From an uncultured Methylophilaceae bacterium (GTDB lineage Bacteria > Pseudomonadota > Gammaproteobacteria > Burkholderiales > Methylophilaceae), in contig CAILHX010000033.1 of NCBI GenBank assembly GCA_903834185.1, positions 1 to 41,178 on the forward strand: a DNA stretch of 41,178 nt, in the 5' to 3' direction. A program made the translations under genes and the position numbers. The notes under the pieces were generated by a model that worked only from the letters and a program-made list of their open reading frames with translations, did not search any database and had not been told where the DNA came from. Positions 19,156 to 26,697 of this stretch are shown here, one piece after another (the first letter of the stretch is position 1; the number at the start of each line of letters is the position of its first letter).

Positions 19156-20697
19156 TCAATAAAAAAGGTATGTGAGCAACCCCATCATCCCAAGCAGCAG
19201 CGCACTGATCCCCATCAGCCAGTATTTTTGCTGGCATTGTTCTGCGATCAGTTTGCTTAAGCCTATCTCAAGTTCCAGCCTGCTGTTCTGTTGTGAAGAC
19301 TGCAATGCCTCATGCATCAGCCGCGGGATCTGCGGGATCAGATGCCCCCATAACGGCGCCTCGGTTTTCAGGCTCTCCAATGCACTACGCCAACCCATTT
19401 GCGTGGACATCCAGCGCTCCAGATAAGGTTGCGCGGTTGCCCATAGATCCAGATCCGGATCGAGTTGACGCCCCAGGCCTTCGATATTGAGCAGGGTTTT
19501 TTGCAACATCACCAGTTGCGGTTGTATCTCCATGCCGAAGCGGCGCGAGGTCTGGAACAGCCGTAACAATACGCGACCGAACGAGATATCTTTCAGCGGC
19601 TTGTCGAAGATAGGCTCGCATACTGCGCGGATGGCATTCTCGAAAGCGGCGGGAGAGGTGTCCGGCGGCACCCAGCCGGATTCGATGTGCGCACGGGCGA
19701 CTTCCTTGTAATCACGGCGGAAGAAGCCCAGAAAGTTACGTGCCAGATATTTTTTGTCGCTGTCTCCAAGCGTACCCATGATGCCGAAATCCAACGCCAC
19801 ATAGCGCCCCAGCTCGTCGCCCAGATAACCGACTTGTACGTTGCCCGGATGCATGTCGGCATGGAAGAAGCCGTCGCGGAACACCTGGGTGAAGAATATC
19901 TCGACGCCGTCACGCGCCAATTTGGGGATATCCACACCCAGTTCGCGTAGTTTGTCTACCTGACTGACGGGAATGCCGTTCATGCGCTGCATCACCATCA
20001 CTTGCGTGTCGCACCAGTCCCAGTAAACTTCAGGTACCAACAGCAAACGGCCATCTGCAAAATTACGATGAAGCAGGCTGCAATTAGCGGCTTCCAACAT
20101 CAAATCCAGCTCTTCGTCCAGATGGCGGGAGAATTCGGCCACCACTTCTCGCGGTTTCAGGCGTTTGCCGTCATACCAGAGTTTTTCCAACAGCCATGCC
20201 ACAGTGTCCATCAGGGCTACATCCTGGGCGATTACTTTAGCGATGCCGGGGCGCAATATTTTTACCGCGACCGGCGTACCGTCAGGCAATACGGCAAAAT
20301 GCACCTGAGCTACCGAAGCGCTGGCGACAGGGGTGGCGTCGAATTCCTGAAACACTTCATGCGCCGGTTTTCCATAAGTCCTGTGTATCACCGCTAACGC
20401 GAGGGCGCTGCTAAATGGTGGTACCCGGTCTTGAAGCTTGGATAATTCCTCGGCGATATCCGGCGGAATCAGGTCACGACGTGTAGATAGTATCTGTCCG
20501 AATTTGATAAATATCGGCCCCAGGCTTTCGAGCGCCAGACGCAGTCGTACTGCACGCGGTTGTGTTAACGGGCGCCAGAATAGCAGGGTATTGATGACAA
20601 CGCTGAGTACCCTGAAGCGTGCTTGGCTGAGGATGAACTCGTCCAGGCCGTAACGCAGGGCGATGAATTTGATCTTGAGTAGTCTGAACAGCTGCAT
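19156..20697 (-). CDS. ubiB: Ubiquinone biosynthesis accessory ATPase UbiB
   Basis: A 513-residue atypical protein-kinase-like (ABC1/ADCK) membrane protein. The family-specific KxGQ helix reads [20 protein letters not shown] near residue 60. [10 protein letters not shown] carries the ATP-site lysine; [12 protein letters not shown] and ALDFGIMG are the catalytic and metal loops. Two C-terminal helices ([20 protein letters not shown]) anchor it in the membrane. UbiB assists ubiquinone synthesis, apparently by ATP-driven handling of lipid intermediates. It follows ubiJ by 11 bases. Confidence 0.97.
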   Translation of the reverse strand: MQLFRLLKIKFIALRYGLDEFILSQARFRVLSVVINTLLFWRPLTQPRAVRLRLALESLGPIFIKFGQILSTRRDLIPPDIAEELSKLQDRVPPFSSALALAVIHRTYGKPAHEVFQEFDATPVASASVAQVHFAVLPDGTPVAVKILRPGIAKVIAQDVALMDTVAWLLEKLWYDGKRLKPREVVAEFSRHLDEELDLMLEAANCSLLHRNFADGRLLLVPEVYWDWCDTQVMVMQRMNGIPVSQVDKLRELGVDIPKLARDGVEIFFTQVFRDGFFHADMHPGNVQVGYLGDELGRYVALDFGIMGTLGDSDKKYLARNFLGFFRRDYKEVARAHIESGWVPPDTSPAAFENAIRAVCEPIFDKPLKDISFGRVLLRLFQTSRRFGMEIQPQLVMLQKTLLNIEGLGRQLDPDLDLWATAQPYLERWMSTQMGWRSALESLKTEAPLWGHLIPQIPRLMHEALQSSQQNSRLELEIGLSKLIAEQCQQKYWLMGISALLLGMMGLLTYLFY

Positions 20698-20708
20698 GAG
20701 TTACTTAA

Positions 20709-21320
20709 TCAAGAATTCTTATCATGCGATTTTTCCAGGTTTGCGATTCGCTTCGCCAGCCGTTCCGCGGCATCTCGCAATTCGTCCACTTCTGCCGCGA
20801 ATTGCTCCAGATAGCGGCGCTTGGTGATGAGAGGATTTTCCTCCTGCCAGTACTCGGCCAGCATGGCGGCTAGGTTCGCGCTTTGTTGTTTGCCTTGCTG
20901 CAGGAACTGTTTGCCCATGCTGATAATCTTGGTGGCCGGAATGTCGCCTATCAGATGGCTGAGATCTTCTTCTACATCCCAGGATAACTCTCGCAATACC
21001 TTGCCAACGCTGGCCGCAAGGTCGGCATCGCCTTGCATGGTGATCTGTGAAGTGTCCAGAGTGCCGTGTAGCGCCATACGCAGCGCAGCAAAAGGTGGAA
21101 GTACCAGCGTGGCATCCGGCATTGCATCAGGGGCATTATTTGAATTTAAATATGCGTTGAACGCAGAAAATTCACCATTGCTTTCGATCAGCAACAACAG
21201 CGATATGGGCGGTATCTCCAGGCGTATGGTTTTGCCTGCATGCTGACATAATTTATCTTTAGCCCACGGTTGTTGGGTTAACAGGTGATTGAGGAAGCTG
21301 ACGTTAAGTTGCGATAGCAT
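20709..21320 (-). CDS. ubiJ: Ubiquinone biosynthesis accessory factor UbiJ
   Basis: A 203-residue protein with an SCP2-type lipid-binding domain in the first 120 residues (FNAYLNSNNAPDAMPDATLV; ITMQGDADLAASVGKVLREL) and a C-terminal helix ending in coiled-coil-like sequence (YLEQFAAEVDELRDAAERLA). UbiJ binds ubiquinone intermediates as part of the soluble Ubi complex. Position between ubiE and ubiB is diagnostic. Confidence 0.93.
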   Translation of the reverse strand: MLSQLNVSFLNHLLTQQPWAKDKLCQHAGKTIRLEIPPISLLLLIESNGEFSAFNAYLNSNNAPDAMPDATLVLPPFAALRMALHGTLDTSQITMQGDADLAASVGKVLRELSWDVEEDLSHLIGDIPATKIISMGKQFLQQGKQQSANLAAMLAEYWQEENPLITKRRYLEQFAAEVDELRDAAERLAKRIANLEKSHDKNS

Positions 21321-21335
21321 GCGCTCGTCCTGGAA

Positions 21336-22070
21336 TTAGAATTTCCAGCCTTTGTGCAAGGCTACCACGCCTGCACTCAGGTTTTGGTAATCGGCTTTAT
21401 CAAAACCTGCGTCCAGCATCATTTGCGTGAGCGTATTCTGGTCGGGATGCATGCGTATGGATTCAGCCAGATAACGATAGCTGGCCTCATCTTTAGCTAG
21501 AACCTTGCCCATCCATGGCAGCAATTTGAACGAATAGGCATCGTATACCTGTTCCAGCGGTTTCCATACTTTGGAGAATTCCAGTACCAGTAGCTTACCT
21601 CCCGGCTTGAGCACGCGCTGCATTTCCTTGAGTGCCCGGTCTTTATGCGTCATGTTGCGAAGGCCGAAAGCCACGATCACGCAATTGAAATAATCGGAGG
21701 GAAAAGGCAACTTTTCCGCGTCACACTGTAATGCAGGGACAGCCAGACCTTCATCCAGCAATCGGTCACGGCCCACGGCCAGCATGGAAGCGTTGATGTC
21801 GGTGAGCACGACTCCGCCGCTGGGGCCGACTTTTTTGGCGAATAGCCGGGATAGATCACCGCTGCCACCTGCGATATCCAGTACTTTCTGCCCGGGCCTT
21901 ACACCGCTGGTTTCAACAGTATAGCGCTTCCATAACCGGTGCATGCCGACCGACATGGCATCGTTCATCAGATCGTAGCGAGTGGCGACTGAGTGGAATA
22001 CCTCGCCTACCTTGCGCGCCTTTTCATCTTCGGGGACTGTCTCAAAACCGAAATGGGTGTTGTCGCTCAT
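21336..22070 (-). CDS. ubiE: Ubiquinone/menaquinone C-methyltransferase UbiE
   Basis: A 244-residue class I SAM methyltransferase. The start is ATG 22070 ([20 protein letters not shown]), matching the family; a frame to 22130 exists but adds unrelated residues. The SAM loop is [20 protein letters not shown], with [13 protein letters not shown] near the end. It methylates the benzoquinol ring in ubiquinone synthesis. The start overlaps the DUF971 stop as ATGA, so the two are translationally coupled. Confidence 0.97.
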   Translation of the reverse strand: MSDNTHFGFETVPEDEKARKVGEVFHSVATRYDLMNDAMSVGMHRLWKRYTVETSGVRPGQKVLDIAGGSGDLSRLFAKKVGPSGGVVLTDINASMLAVGRDRLLDEGLAVPALQCDAEKLPFPSDYFNCVIVAFGLRNMTHKDRALKEMQRVLKPGGKLLVLEFSKVWKPLEQVYDAYSFKLLPWMGKVLAKDEASYRYLAESIRMHPDQNTLTQMMLDAGFDKADYQNLSAGVVALHKGWKF

Positions 22071-22450
22071 GCGGGTATGGCGGCGCGGGTGATTCCTGCC
22101 GCAGTCAGTCGGTTGAGATAATCCTGCCATAACTGTTGCTGGTTGTTGCCCAATTCATAGAGCAGATCCCAGGAATATAACCCGGTATCATGGCCGTCAG
22201 AGAAAACCAGTTTAATTGCATACAGGCCGACCGGTTCGATTGCAGTGATATTGACCAGTTCTTTCCCCGTCTGCAGTAATTCCTGCCCCGGCCCGTGGCC
22301 ACGGACTTCGGCTGAGGGCGAATAGACGCGCAGTAATTCGCAGGGGATGGAAAAATGTGCATCATCATCAAAACTCAATTCCAGAATACGCGAAAGCTGG
22401 TGCAGCTTGATATCGGTGGGGAGCGGTGAGTTTTTGTTGAGGCCGGTCAT
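22067..22450 (-). CDS. DUF971 family protein
   Basis: A 127-residue protein beginning [20 protein letters not shown] at ATG 22450; a TTG at 22483 would add 11 residues. Conserved DUF971 sequence: [38 protein letters not shown] and [12 protein letters not shown]. This fold also forms the N-terminal domain of gamma-butyrobetaine hydroxylase and occurs near iron-sulfur cluster factors. A direct role in ubiquinone synthesis is suggested only by its ATGA overlap with ubiE. Confidence 0.92.
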   Translation of the reverse strand: MTGLNKNSPLPTDIKLHQLSRILELSFDDDAHFSIPCELLRVYSPSAEVRGHGPGQELLQTGKELVNITAIEPVGLYAIKLVFSDGHDTGLYSWDLLYELGNNQQQLWQDYLNRLTAAGITRAAIPA

Positions 22451-22545
22451 GTACGGGATATACAGTGTGAAAGTGTCAGGCAAATCATACCAGAAAGCGT
22501 CTGATTGTTTGATGGTTGCGGGCTGTAAAACAAATGCCTGAAAAA

Positions 22546-22573
22546 CAAAAGCAGCCAGAAATGGCTGCTTTTG
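22546..22573 (-). terminator. Rho-independent terminator after the SRPBCC gene
   Basis: A perfect 12-bp stem, CAAAAGCAGCCA with TGGCTGCTTTTG, closed by a four-base loop. Read on the minus strand it is followed by a T-rich run (rc of 22541-22545). It lies 33 bases past the SRPBCC stop and upstream of the DUF971-ubi operon. Confidence 0.85.
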
Positions 22574-22606
22574 TGCTGCGATAAACGCTGCCTATTGCTG
22601 GTCAGA

Positions 22607-23131
22607 TTATTCTGATATCTTTTTCAGATTGTCCAGACCGCCCCGATATACTGAAGTGATGGTCTTGGTAGCGGCTGCATCATCCTGGCCGTCTGCCGGC
22701 TTATCTGACAAGTCCTTGCGTTTGAAGCTGCCTTTCCATACTACTTTGGTCGTGTTGTCCTTTTCCGCCATGACTGTTACCGAAGAAACATAGCTGCTGA
22801 CTGGAAGCACGCTTTCGATGATGGCGTACTTGAAAGTCATTTTTTTACTATTGTAGCTCAACAGCTTTTCCTTGACGGTGCCACCATCTTGCAGGGTCAG
22901 TAAGCGCGTGGCGCCTACCTTGTTATTTTTTCCGCTGGTGATTTCTGTGGACTTGATGGCGGGATGCCATGCGCCGAGATCGTTGAAGTTGCTGACTTTC
23001 GTCCAGACCTTGTCGGCTGGGGCATTGATCTGGACAGACTCTTCCACTTTTAAAGTGTCGGCGCCAGCCGCAATGGCACTGATTGGTAGAGCAATGGCGA
23101 TGGCTAAAGTGACTAGTGATAATTTATTCAT
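22607..23131 (-). CDS. Periplasmic SRPBCC (START-like) domain protein
   Basis: A 174-residue protein. Residues 1-22 are a signal peptide (MNKLSLVTLAIAIALPISAI, then AA). The rest is a SRPBCC fold: VEESVQINAPADKVWTKVSN, FNDLGAWHPAIKSTEI and a final helix ending GGLDNLKKISE. SRPBCC proteins bind hydrophobic ligands in a deep cavity; the ligand here is unknown. AGGAG precedes the ATG at 23131. Its promoter carries a palindromic operator (23210-23227), and a similar site precedes the TetR operon upstream, so it is likely the target of that TetR regulator. It is closed by a strong terminator. Confidence 0.88.
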   Translation of the reverse strand: MNKLSLVTLAIAIALPISAIAAGADTLKVEESVQINAPADKVWTKVSNFNDLGAWHPAIKSTEITSGKNNKVGATRLLTLQDGGTVKEKLLSYNSKKMTFKYAIIESVLPVSSYVSSVTVMAEKDNTTKVVWKGSFKRKDLSDKPADGQDDAAATKTITSVYRGGLDNLKKISE

Positions 23132-23197
23132 GATCTATCTCCTGATTTGAAATTTATGGGTGCATATTTGAGATATGCGATACGCAACGACAGCTGC

Positions 23198-23226
23198 ATT
23201 ATTTACTAGATAGACAGGTCTGTCTA
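23198..23226 (-). promoter_or_regulatory. Sigma-70 type promoter of the SRPBCC gene
   Basis: On the minus strand, TAGACA (rc of 23221-23226) and AATAAT (rc of 23198-23203) are separated by 17 bases. Each hexamer matches the consensus at five of six positions. The operator at 23210-23227 covers the -35 and most of the spacer, a repressor layout. Confidence 0.6.
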
Positions 23227-23227
23227 T
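23210..23227. promoter_or_regulatory. TetR-type operator, copy 1
   Basis: ATAGACAG-GT-CTGTCTAT, perfect 8-bp arms around two central bases. It overlaps the -35 of the SRPBCC promoter. Fifteen of 18 bases agree with the reverse complement of the second site at 24746-24763. Confidence 0.78.
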
Positions 23228-23375
23228 ATTTTTTGATTGCGTATTCGATAATTTTTATCTACAAGCAAAAGTCAGAGCTGCATTTTTGACTCAAAGTTGC
23301 AGCCATTCCTTGATGAAAATGCAGGACACTTCCCTGTATTTGGGTGCAAACAGAAAATTGGTTTCGTTGGCTGGC

Positions 23376-23936
23376 TTAAGCCATAGCTACGTTAATGAGT
23401 GTATTTGCCGCTTCGCGTGCGTGTTCTATAGCGCCGGAACCACGCTGCATCTGCTCGGCCATGGCAGCACCCTCGATCAGCAACGACAGTTGCAATGCCA
23501 GAATGTCGGGTTTTTTTACACCGGATTGCTTGGCACTACTGGCTATGGTGCTGCGCAAAGCCTGGGCGAACTCAACGGAAACCCGATGTACAGGGTTTTC
23601 AGATTGAGGAAATTCAATAGAGGCGTTAATAAATGCAAAGCCTTTGAATTCAGGGTCTGCGATCCATTCCATCACTGCACCGACGAGTTCCTTTAACTGA
23701 GCGGTACCTGACTTTTCGGAGCCTACACGGTCGAATAACCCTTTGCGCAACAAGTCGTCGTGTTGTTGCAGATACTCGACGATCAGTTGCTCCTTGGATT
23801 TGAAATACTTGTACAGCGTCATCTTTGCTATGCCGGCGGCAGACACGATGGTATCTACTCCGGTCGCATTGATGCCGCGCGTGGCAAATAGTTCGGAAGC
23901 CACGTTGAGAATATGTTCGCGCATCGCTGTTGCCAT
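23376..23936 (-). CDS. TetR family transcriptional regulator
   Basis: A 186-residue regulator. Helix-turn-helix at about 10-55 (LNVASELFATRGINATGVDT, then AAGIAKMTLYKYFKSKEQL). The C-terminal effector domain has EWIADPEFKGFAFINASIEF and LALQLSLLIEGAAMAEQ. Its ATG overlaps the stop of the upstream membrane-protein gene by one base (TGATG), so it is translated by re-initiation after it. It probably represses its own operon and the SRPBCC gene through the two related palindromes. Inducer unknown. Confidence 0.93.
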   Translation of the reverse strand: MATAMREHILNVASELFATRGINATGVDTIVSAAGIAKMTLYKYFKSKEQLIVEYLQQHDDLLRKGLFDRVGSEKSGTAQLKELVGAVMEWIADPEFKGFAFINASIEFPQSENPVHRVSVEFAQALRSTIASSAKQSGVKKPDILALQLSLLIEGAAMAEQMQRGSGAIEHAREAANTLINVAMA

Positions 23937-24730
23937 CAGCTCACCTTCTTTCTAAGCCAGACCGTATTGATATGGTCATTGGAGTGTTGTGGATAGCATT
24001 CGGTCGCATGTATGGTGTTATACCAGGCCATAAACGCTCTGAGGCTGGCTTCATCTGCTGCCGGATCGTCAGGCTGACGCGACTCAATCACATTCATATA
24101 GGCTGTGGTCTGGTCGGGGGGCAACATCGCCAGATGTGGTGCATTGCATTCTCCACGCATGATCTGCTCATGCAGGGCCAACACGGCTTCAACCTCGTCC
24201 GGGCTCACATGCTTTATCACAGCAACCGGCATGATGTTGTGATAAACAGTTACTTGCGGGGTAGCTGTCGCTGGCAACGTGGTTTGTGCCAACAAGTGCC
24301 AGCCAATAAAGGTTGCAAACAGGGTGGCAGCCAAACCTGCGCCATAGGCAAAACGATGGTTGAATTTGGGTGTACAGGCACTGGCTACCAGCACCTGTGC
24401 TGCCTCTGCTGCTTCCTCAAGCACTTGCAACTCGGGATGGCGTAATTGTTCCGCAATCGCACCCAGCAGTAACATTGCCAGCTGGTTGGATAGCATCGCA
24501 GGGTTTTTGGCCTTTGCTAAAACGGAAAGGCGAGTGAGAAAAGATGTCAAATGCTGGAATTTTTCTCCGGCTGGTACATCGGTAATCGTTTCAAGCGAAA
24601 ATTTATCACGCATTCCTGGAGCAGTGATCCATTCGCCGGCGATGATAAAAACAGCAAGCAGTCGTTCTCTGGCTGTGCCGCCGCGCTTTTCTACCATGCT
24701 AAAAAACCACGAGCTTTCAAATAGATCCAT
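23936..24730 (-). CDS. Membrane protein with HTH-less TetR-like N-terminal domain
   Basis: A 264-residue protein that I do not recognise as a whole. Start at ATG 24730; the longer frame to 24790 begins with a TTG that lies in the -35 box of the promoter, so it is rejected. Residues about 17-118 resemble the effector domain of TetR regulators and align with that of the next gene: EWITAPGM against EWIADPEF, LSNQLAMLLLGAIAEQL against LALQLSLLIEGAAMAEQ. No DNA-binding helix-turn-helix precedes it. One membrane helix follows at about 127-148; basic residues on its N-side suggest a cytoplasmic N-terminus. The periplasmic tail (about 149-264) has Cys195 and Cys245. It is coupled to the TetR gene by TGATG. 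A membrane sensor acting on its TetR partner is a plausible inference. Confidence 0.72.
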   Translation of the reverse strand: MDLFESSWFFSMVEKRGGTARERLLAVFIIAGEWITAPGMRDKFSLETITDVPAGEKFQHLTSFLTRLSVLAKAKNPAMLSNQLAMLLLGAIAEQLRHPELQVLEEAAEAAQVLVASACTPKFNHRFAYGAGLAATLFATFIGWHLLAQTTLPATATPQVTVYHNIMPVAVIKHVSPDEVEAVLALHEQIMRGECNAPHLAMLPPDQTTAYMNVIESRQPDDPAADEASLRAFMAWYNTIHATECYPQHSNDHINTVWLRKKVS

Positions 24731-24745
24731 TATCCATGACCATCT

Positions 24746-24763
24746 ATATACTGACCTGTATAT
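24746..24763. promoter_or_regulatory. TetR-type operator, copy 2
   Basis: ATATACTGACCTGTATAT, a palindrome with seven of eight arm positions paired. It matches the reverse complement of the copy at 23210-23227 in 15 of 18 bases. It sits 16 bases before the membrane-protein start and over the expected -10 region. Confidence 0.72.
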
Positions 24764-24790
24764 TACGCGATATTTTGATGCATTTGTCAA
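24760..24790 (-). promoter_or_regulatory. Promoter of the membrane protein-tetR operon
   Basis: A perfect TTGACA (rc of 24785-24790) is followed after 19 bases by TAATAT (rc of 24760-24765), or after 17 by CGTAAT. The long spacer makes the -10 choice unsure. Operator copy 2 overlaps the -10. Confidence 0.5.
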
Positions 24791-24797
24791 ATAATAA

Positions 24798-24819
24798 AGG
24801 CCACCTTTTAGGGTGGCCT
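24798..24819 (-). terminator. Terminator after rpoH
   Basis: AGGCCACC and GGTGGCCT form a perfect 8-bp stem with a 6-base loop, about 30 bases past the rpoH stop. On the minus strand it is followed by TTATTATTTG, a moderately T-rich tail. Confidence 0.75.
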
Positions 24820-24850
24820 GTAATGCATGATTATTTGTTATGGCGACAGC

Positions 24851-25705
24851 CTAATGATGAACAATAAGCGATTTCATCTTCTGCATGGCTTTTTGTTCGA
24901 TCTGACGTATGCGTTCCGCTGAAACCCCATATTCAGCTGCAAGATCGTGCAGGGTTGCGCCATCTTCATTGTTCAACCAGCGTGCCTGCACAATATGTCT
25001 GCTGCGATCATCCAGGCTGCTTAGCGCATGCTGCAGACCTTCGGATTGCAAGGTCTGCATCTGCATGTCAGCCAATTCGTCAGAGGGCTCAGGCCGCGGG
25101 TCTTGCAGGTAAGCGATCGGGCTGAATTGTTCGTCGCTGTCATCTTCAGATTGAGATTCCAGTGCAAGATCATATCCATCCATGCGCTTTTCCATCTCCA
25201 GCACTTCTTCCGGCTTTACTTTCAGCTCGCGCGAGATTTCATTGACTTCGTCCGGGTGCAGGGTTCCCCTATGGGTCTTCATCTTGCGTAAATTGAAGAA
25301 CAGCTTGCGTTGTGCCTTGGTAGTGGCAACTTTCACCATGCGCCAGTTACGCAGAATGAATTCGTGCATCTCGGCCTTGATCCAGTGCACGGCAAATGAA
25401 ACCAGTCGCACTCCGCGATCGGGGTCAAACCGACGTACAGCTTTCATCAGCCCAACATTGCCTTCCTGAATCAGATCAGCTTGCTGCAGACCGTACCCGG
25501 AGTAGCCGCGCGCAATACTGACCACCAAACGCAAGTGCGAAAGGATGAGACTCTTTGCAGCTTCGAGGTTATTGTCGCGCTGCAGTTGTGTTGCCAGTTC
25601 GTACTCTTCTTCGGCGGTAAGTACAGGAAAAGCACGCACTGCCTGAATGTAATGTTCCAGGCTGCCTGTGGATAACGGTGTTGGAAATGATAACGCTTGA
25701 CTCAT
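24851..25705 (-). CDS. rpoH: Heat-shock sigma factor RpoH (sigma-32)
   Basis: A 284-residue sigma-70 family protein. Region 2 includes LILSHLRLVVSIARGYSGYG, GNVGLMKAVRRFDPDRG and FAVHWIKAEMHEFILRNWRM. The RpoH box QRKLFFNLRK near 130 is specific to heat-shock sigma factors and is used for FtsH/DnaK control. Region 4 ends with YGVSAERIRQIEQKAMQKMK. GAGGAG (rc of 25714-25719) precedes the ATG. A CIRCE element lies 34-60 bases upstream of the start, so HrcA probably represses it. It is monocistronic, followed by a terminator. Confidence 0.98.
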   Translation of the reverse strand: MSQALSFPTPLSTGSLEHYIQAVRAFPVLTAEEEYELATQLQRDNNLEAAKSLILSHLRLVVSIARGYSGYGLQQADLIQEGNVGLMKAVRRFDPDRGVRLVSFAVHWIKAEMHEFILRNWRMVKVATTKAQRKLFFNLRKMKTHRGTLHPDEVNEISRELKVKPEEVLEMEKRMDGYDLALESQSEDDSDEQFSPIAYLQDPRPEPSDELADMQMQTLQSEGLQHALSSLDDRSRHIVQARWLNNEDGATLHDLAAEYGVSAERIRQIEQKAMQKMKSLIVHH

Positions 25706-25738
25706 GTTATTAGCTCCTCGTTGCAGATTGAGTTAATT

Positions 25739-25765
25739 TTAGCACTCACTATTAGAGAGTGCTAG
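25739..25765. promoter_or_regulatory. CIRCE element (HrcA operator) upstream of rpoH
   Basis: TTAGCACTC-N9-GAGTGCTAG. The CIRCE consensus is TTAGCACTC-N9-GAGTGCTAA, so 17 of 18 arm bases match, with the exact spacing. HrcA represses genes carrying this site until heat or chaperone depletion frees them. Confidence 0.95.
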
Positions 25766-25924
25766 CACGAAATTGGTTCAATTAAATTTCACAAATATAG
25801 AGAATGGCAACGGTGGAATATCAATACTGTTATAGACGGTCAGAGAGTATTTATATTGTTGTGTTCAAAAAATAAAAATACTTCCTGCGCACGAATTAGC
25901 TTGTAGTCTCGCTTTCCTGCATAT

Positions 25925-25940
25925 GTTACTAGGCAGTAAC
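25925..25940. promoter_or_regulatory. Palindromic operator A of the efflux regulator
   Basis: GTTACT-AGGC-AGTAAC, perfect 6-bp arms with 4-base centre. It lies about 76 bases ahead of the tetR start. The same half-site recurs at 25957-25976 with centres 34 bp apart. Confidence 0.75.
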
Positions 25941-25956
25941 TTTTAGCTTGCGTTAT

Positions 25957-25976
25957 ATGTTACTGGTTAGTAACAT
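25957..25976. promoter_or_regulatory. Palindromic operator B of the efflux regulator
   Basis: ATGTTACT-GGTT-AGTAACAT, perfect 8-bp arms. It ends 24 bases before the tetR ATG at 26001, so a bound repressor would block the tetR-efflux promoter. Confidence 0.78.
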
Positions 25977-26000
25977 TGTGCGCAAATAGTGGAGTTCAAG

Positions 26001-26654
26001 ATGAACAAGCCAATCGTAAAACAGACACGAAAAATGATCCACGGGCCGATCGCGCAAGCCCAGATACTCGATGCTGTGGATGAATTGTTCTACATGGAAG
26101 GCGCGCGCGCTGTCAGTGTGGATGCGGTAGCTAAATATGCCGGCGTCAACAAGATGTGCATTTACCGTCAGTTCGAATCCAAGGATGAATTACTGCTGCG
26201 CTATCTGGAACGTCGCAATCATTTTTTCTGGGAGAATTTCGAGGCTACCATGGCCAGCTACGAAGGAGACCCGCGGCAACAGTTGCTGCAATTCTTCAAC
26301 AATATGGCAGCACGTACACGCTGGCCTGGATACCGTGGTTGTGCGCTAGCCAATATCGTCAACGAATTTCCTGACCGTGAGCATCCGGTACGGCAACTGG
26401 TCACTACCAGCAGGCAAAAGCTACTAGGGCGGTTACAAGAGATCGCCGAGCAGGCAGGCGCTAACGATCCTCAGGGTCTGGCAAACGGCCTCGCGTTGCT
26501 GCTGGACGGTGCTTTCATTTCGACCCAAACCTATCCGGCCAATCACCCCATCCTGGAGTCGCTGGTTCCGGTAGTAACGACCATGGTAGATGCCGCCTGC
26601 TTGCCAAATCGACAGCACGTTGTTAGTGATGTCTTGGCAAAAAACAACAAATAG
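26001..26654 (+). CDS. TetR family regulator of the efflux operon
   Basis: A 217-residue regulator starting at ATG 26001, with GGAG at 25991-25994; a GTG at 25989 lies on top of this site and is rejected. Helix-turn-helix at about 20-65 (LDAVDELFYMEGARAVSVDA, YAGVNKMCIYRQFESKDEL). The effector domain contains GYRGCALANIVNEFPDREHP and GLANGLALLLDGAFISTQTY. It stands 43 bases upstream of the RND gene in the same direction, so it probably represses its own operon through the tandem palindromes. Inducer unknown. Confidence 0.93.
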   Translation: MNKPIVKQTRKMIHGPIAQAQILDAVDELFYMEGARAVSVDAVAKYAGVNKMCIYRQFESKDELLLRYLERRNHFFWENFEATMASYEGDPRQQLLQFFNNMAARTRWPGYRGCALANIVNEFPDREHPVRQLVTTSRQKLLGRLQEIAEQAGANDPQGLANGLALLLDGAFISTQTYPANHPILESLVPVVTTMVDAACLPNRQHVVSDVLAKNNK

Positions 26655-26697
26655 GAATCAGGATTTTCCTGATAAATAGCGTGAATAGGAATTTTGC

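Noticed and set aside
24731..24790. Longer start (20 extra codons) for the membrane-anchored TetR-like protein
   Set aside because: It would begin with TTG inside the promoter -35 and run through the operator; ATG 24730 fits the regulatory layout.
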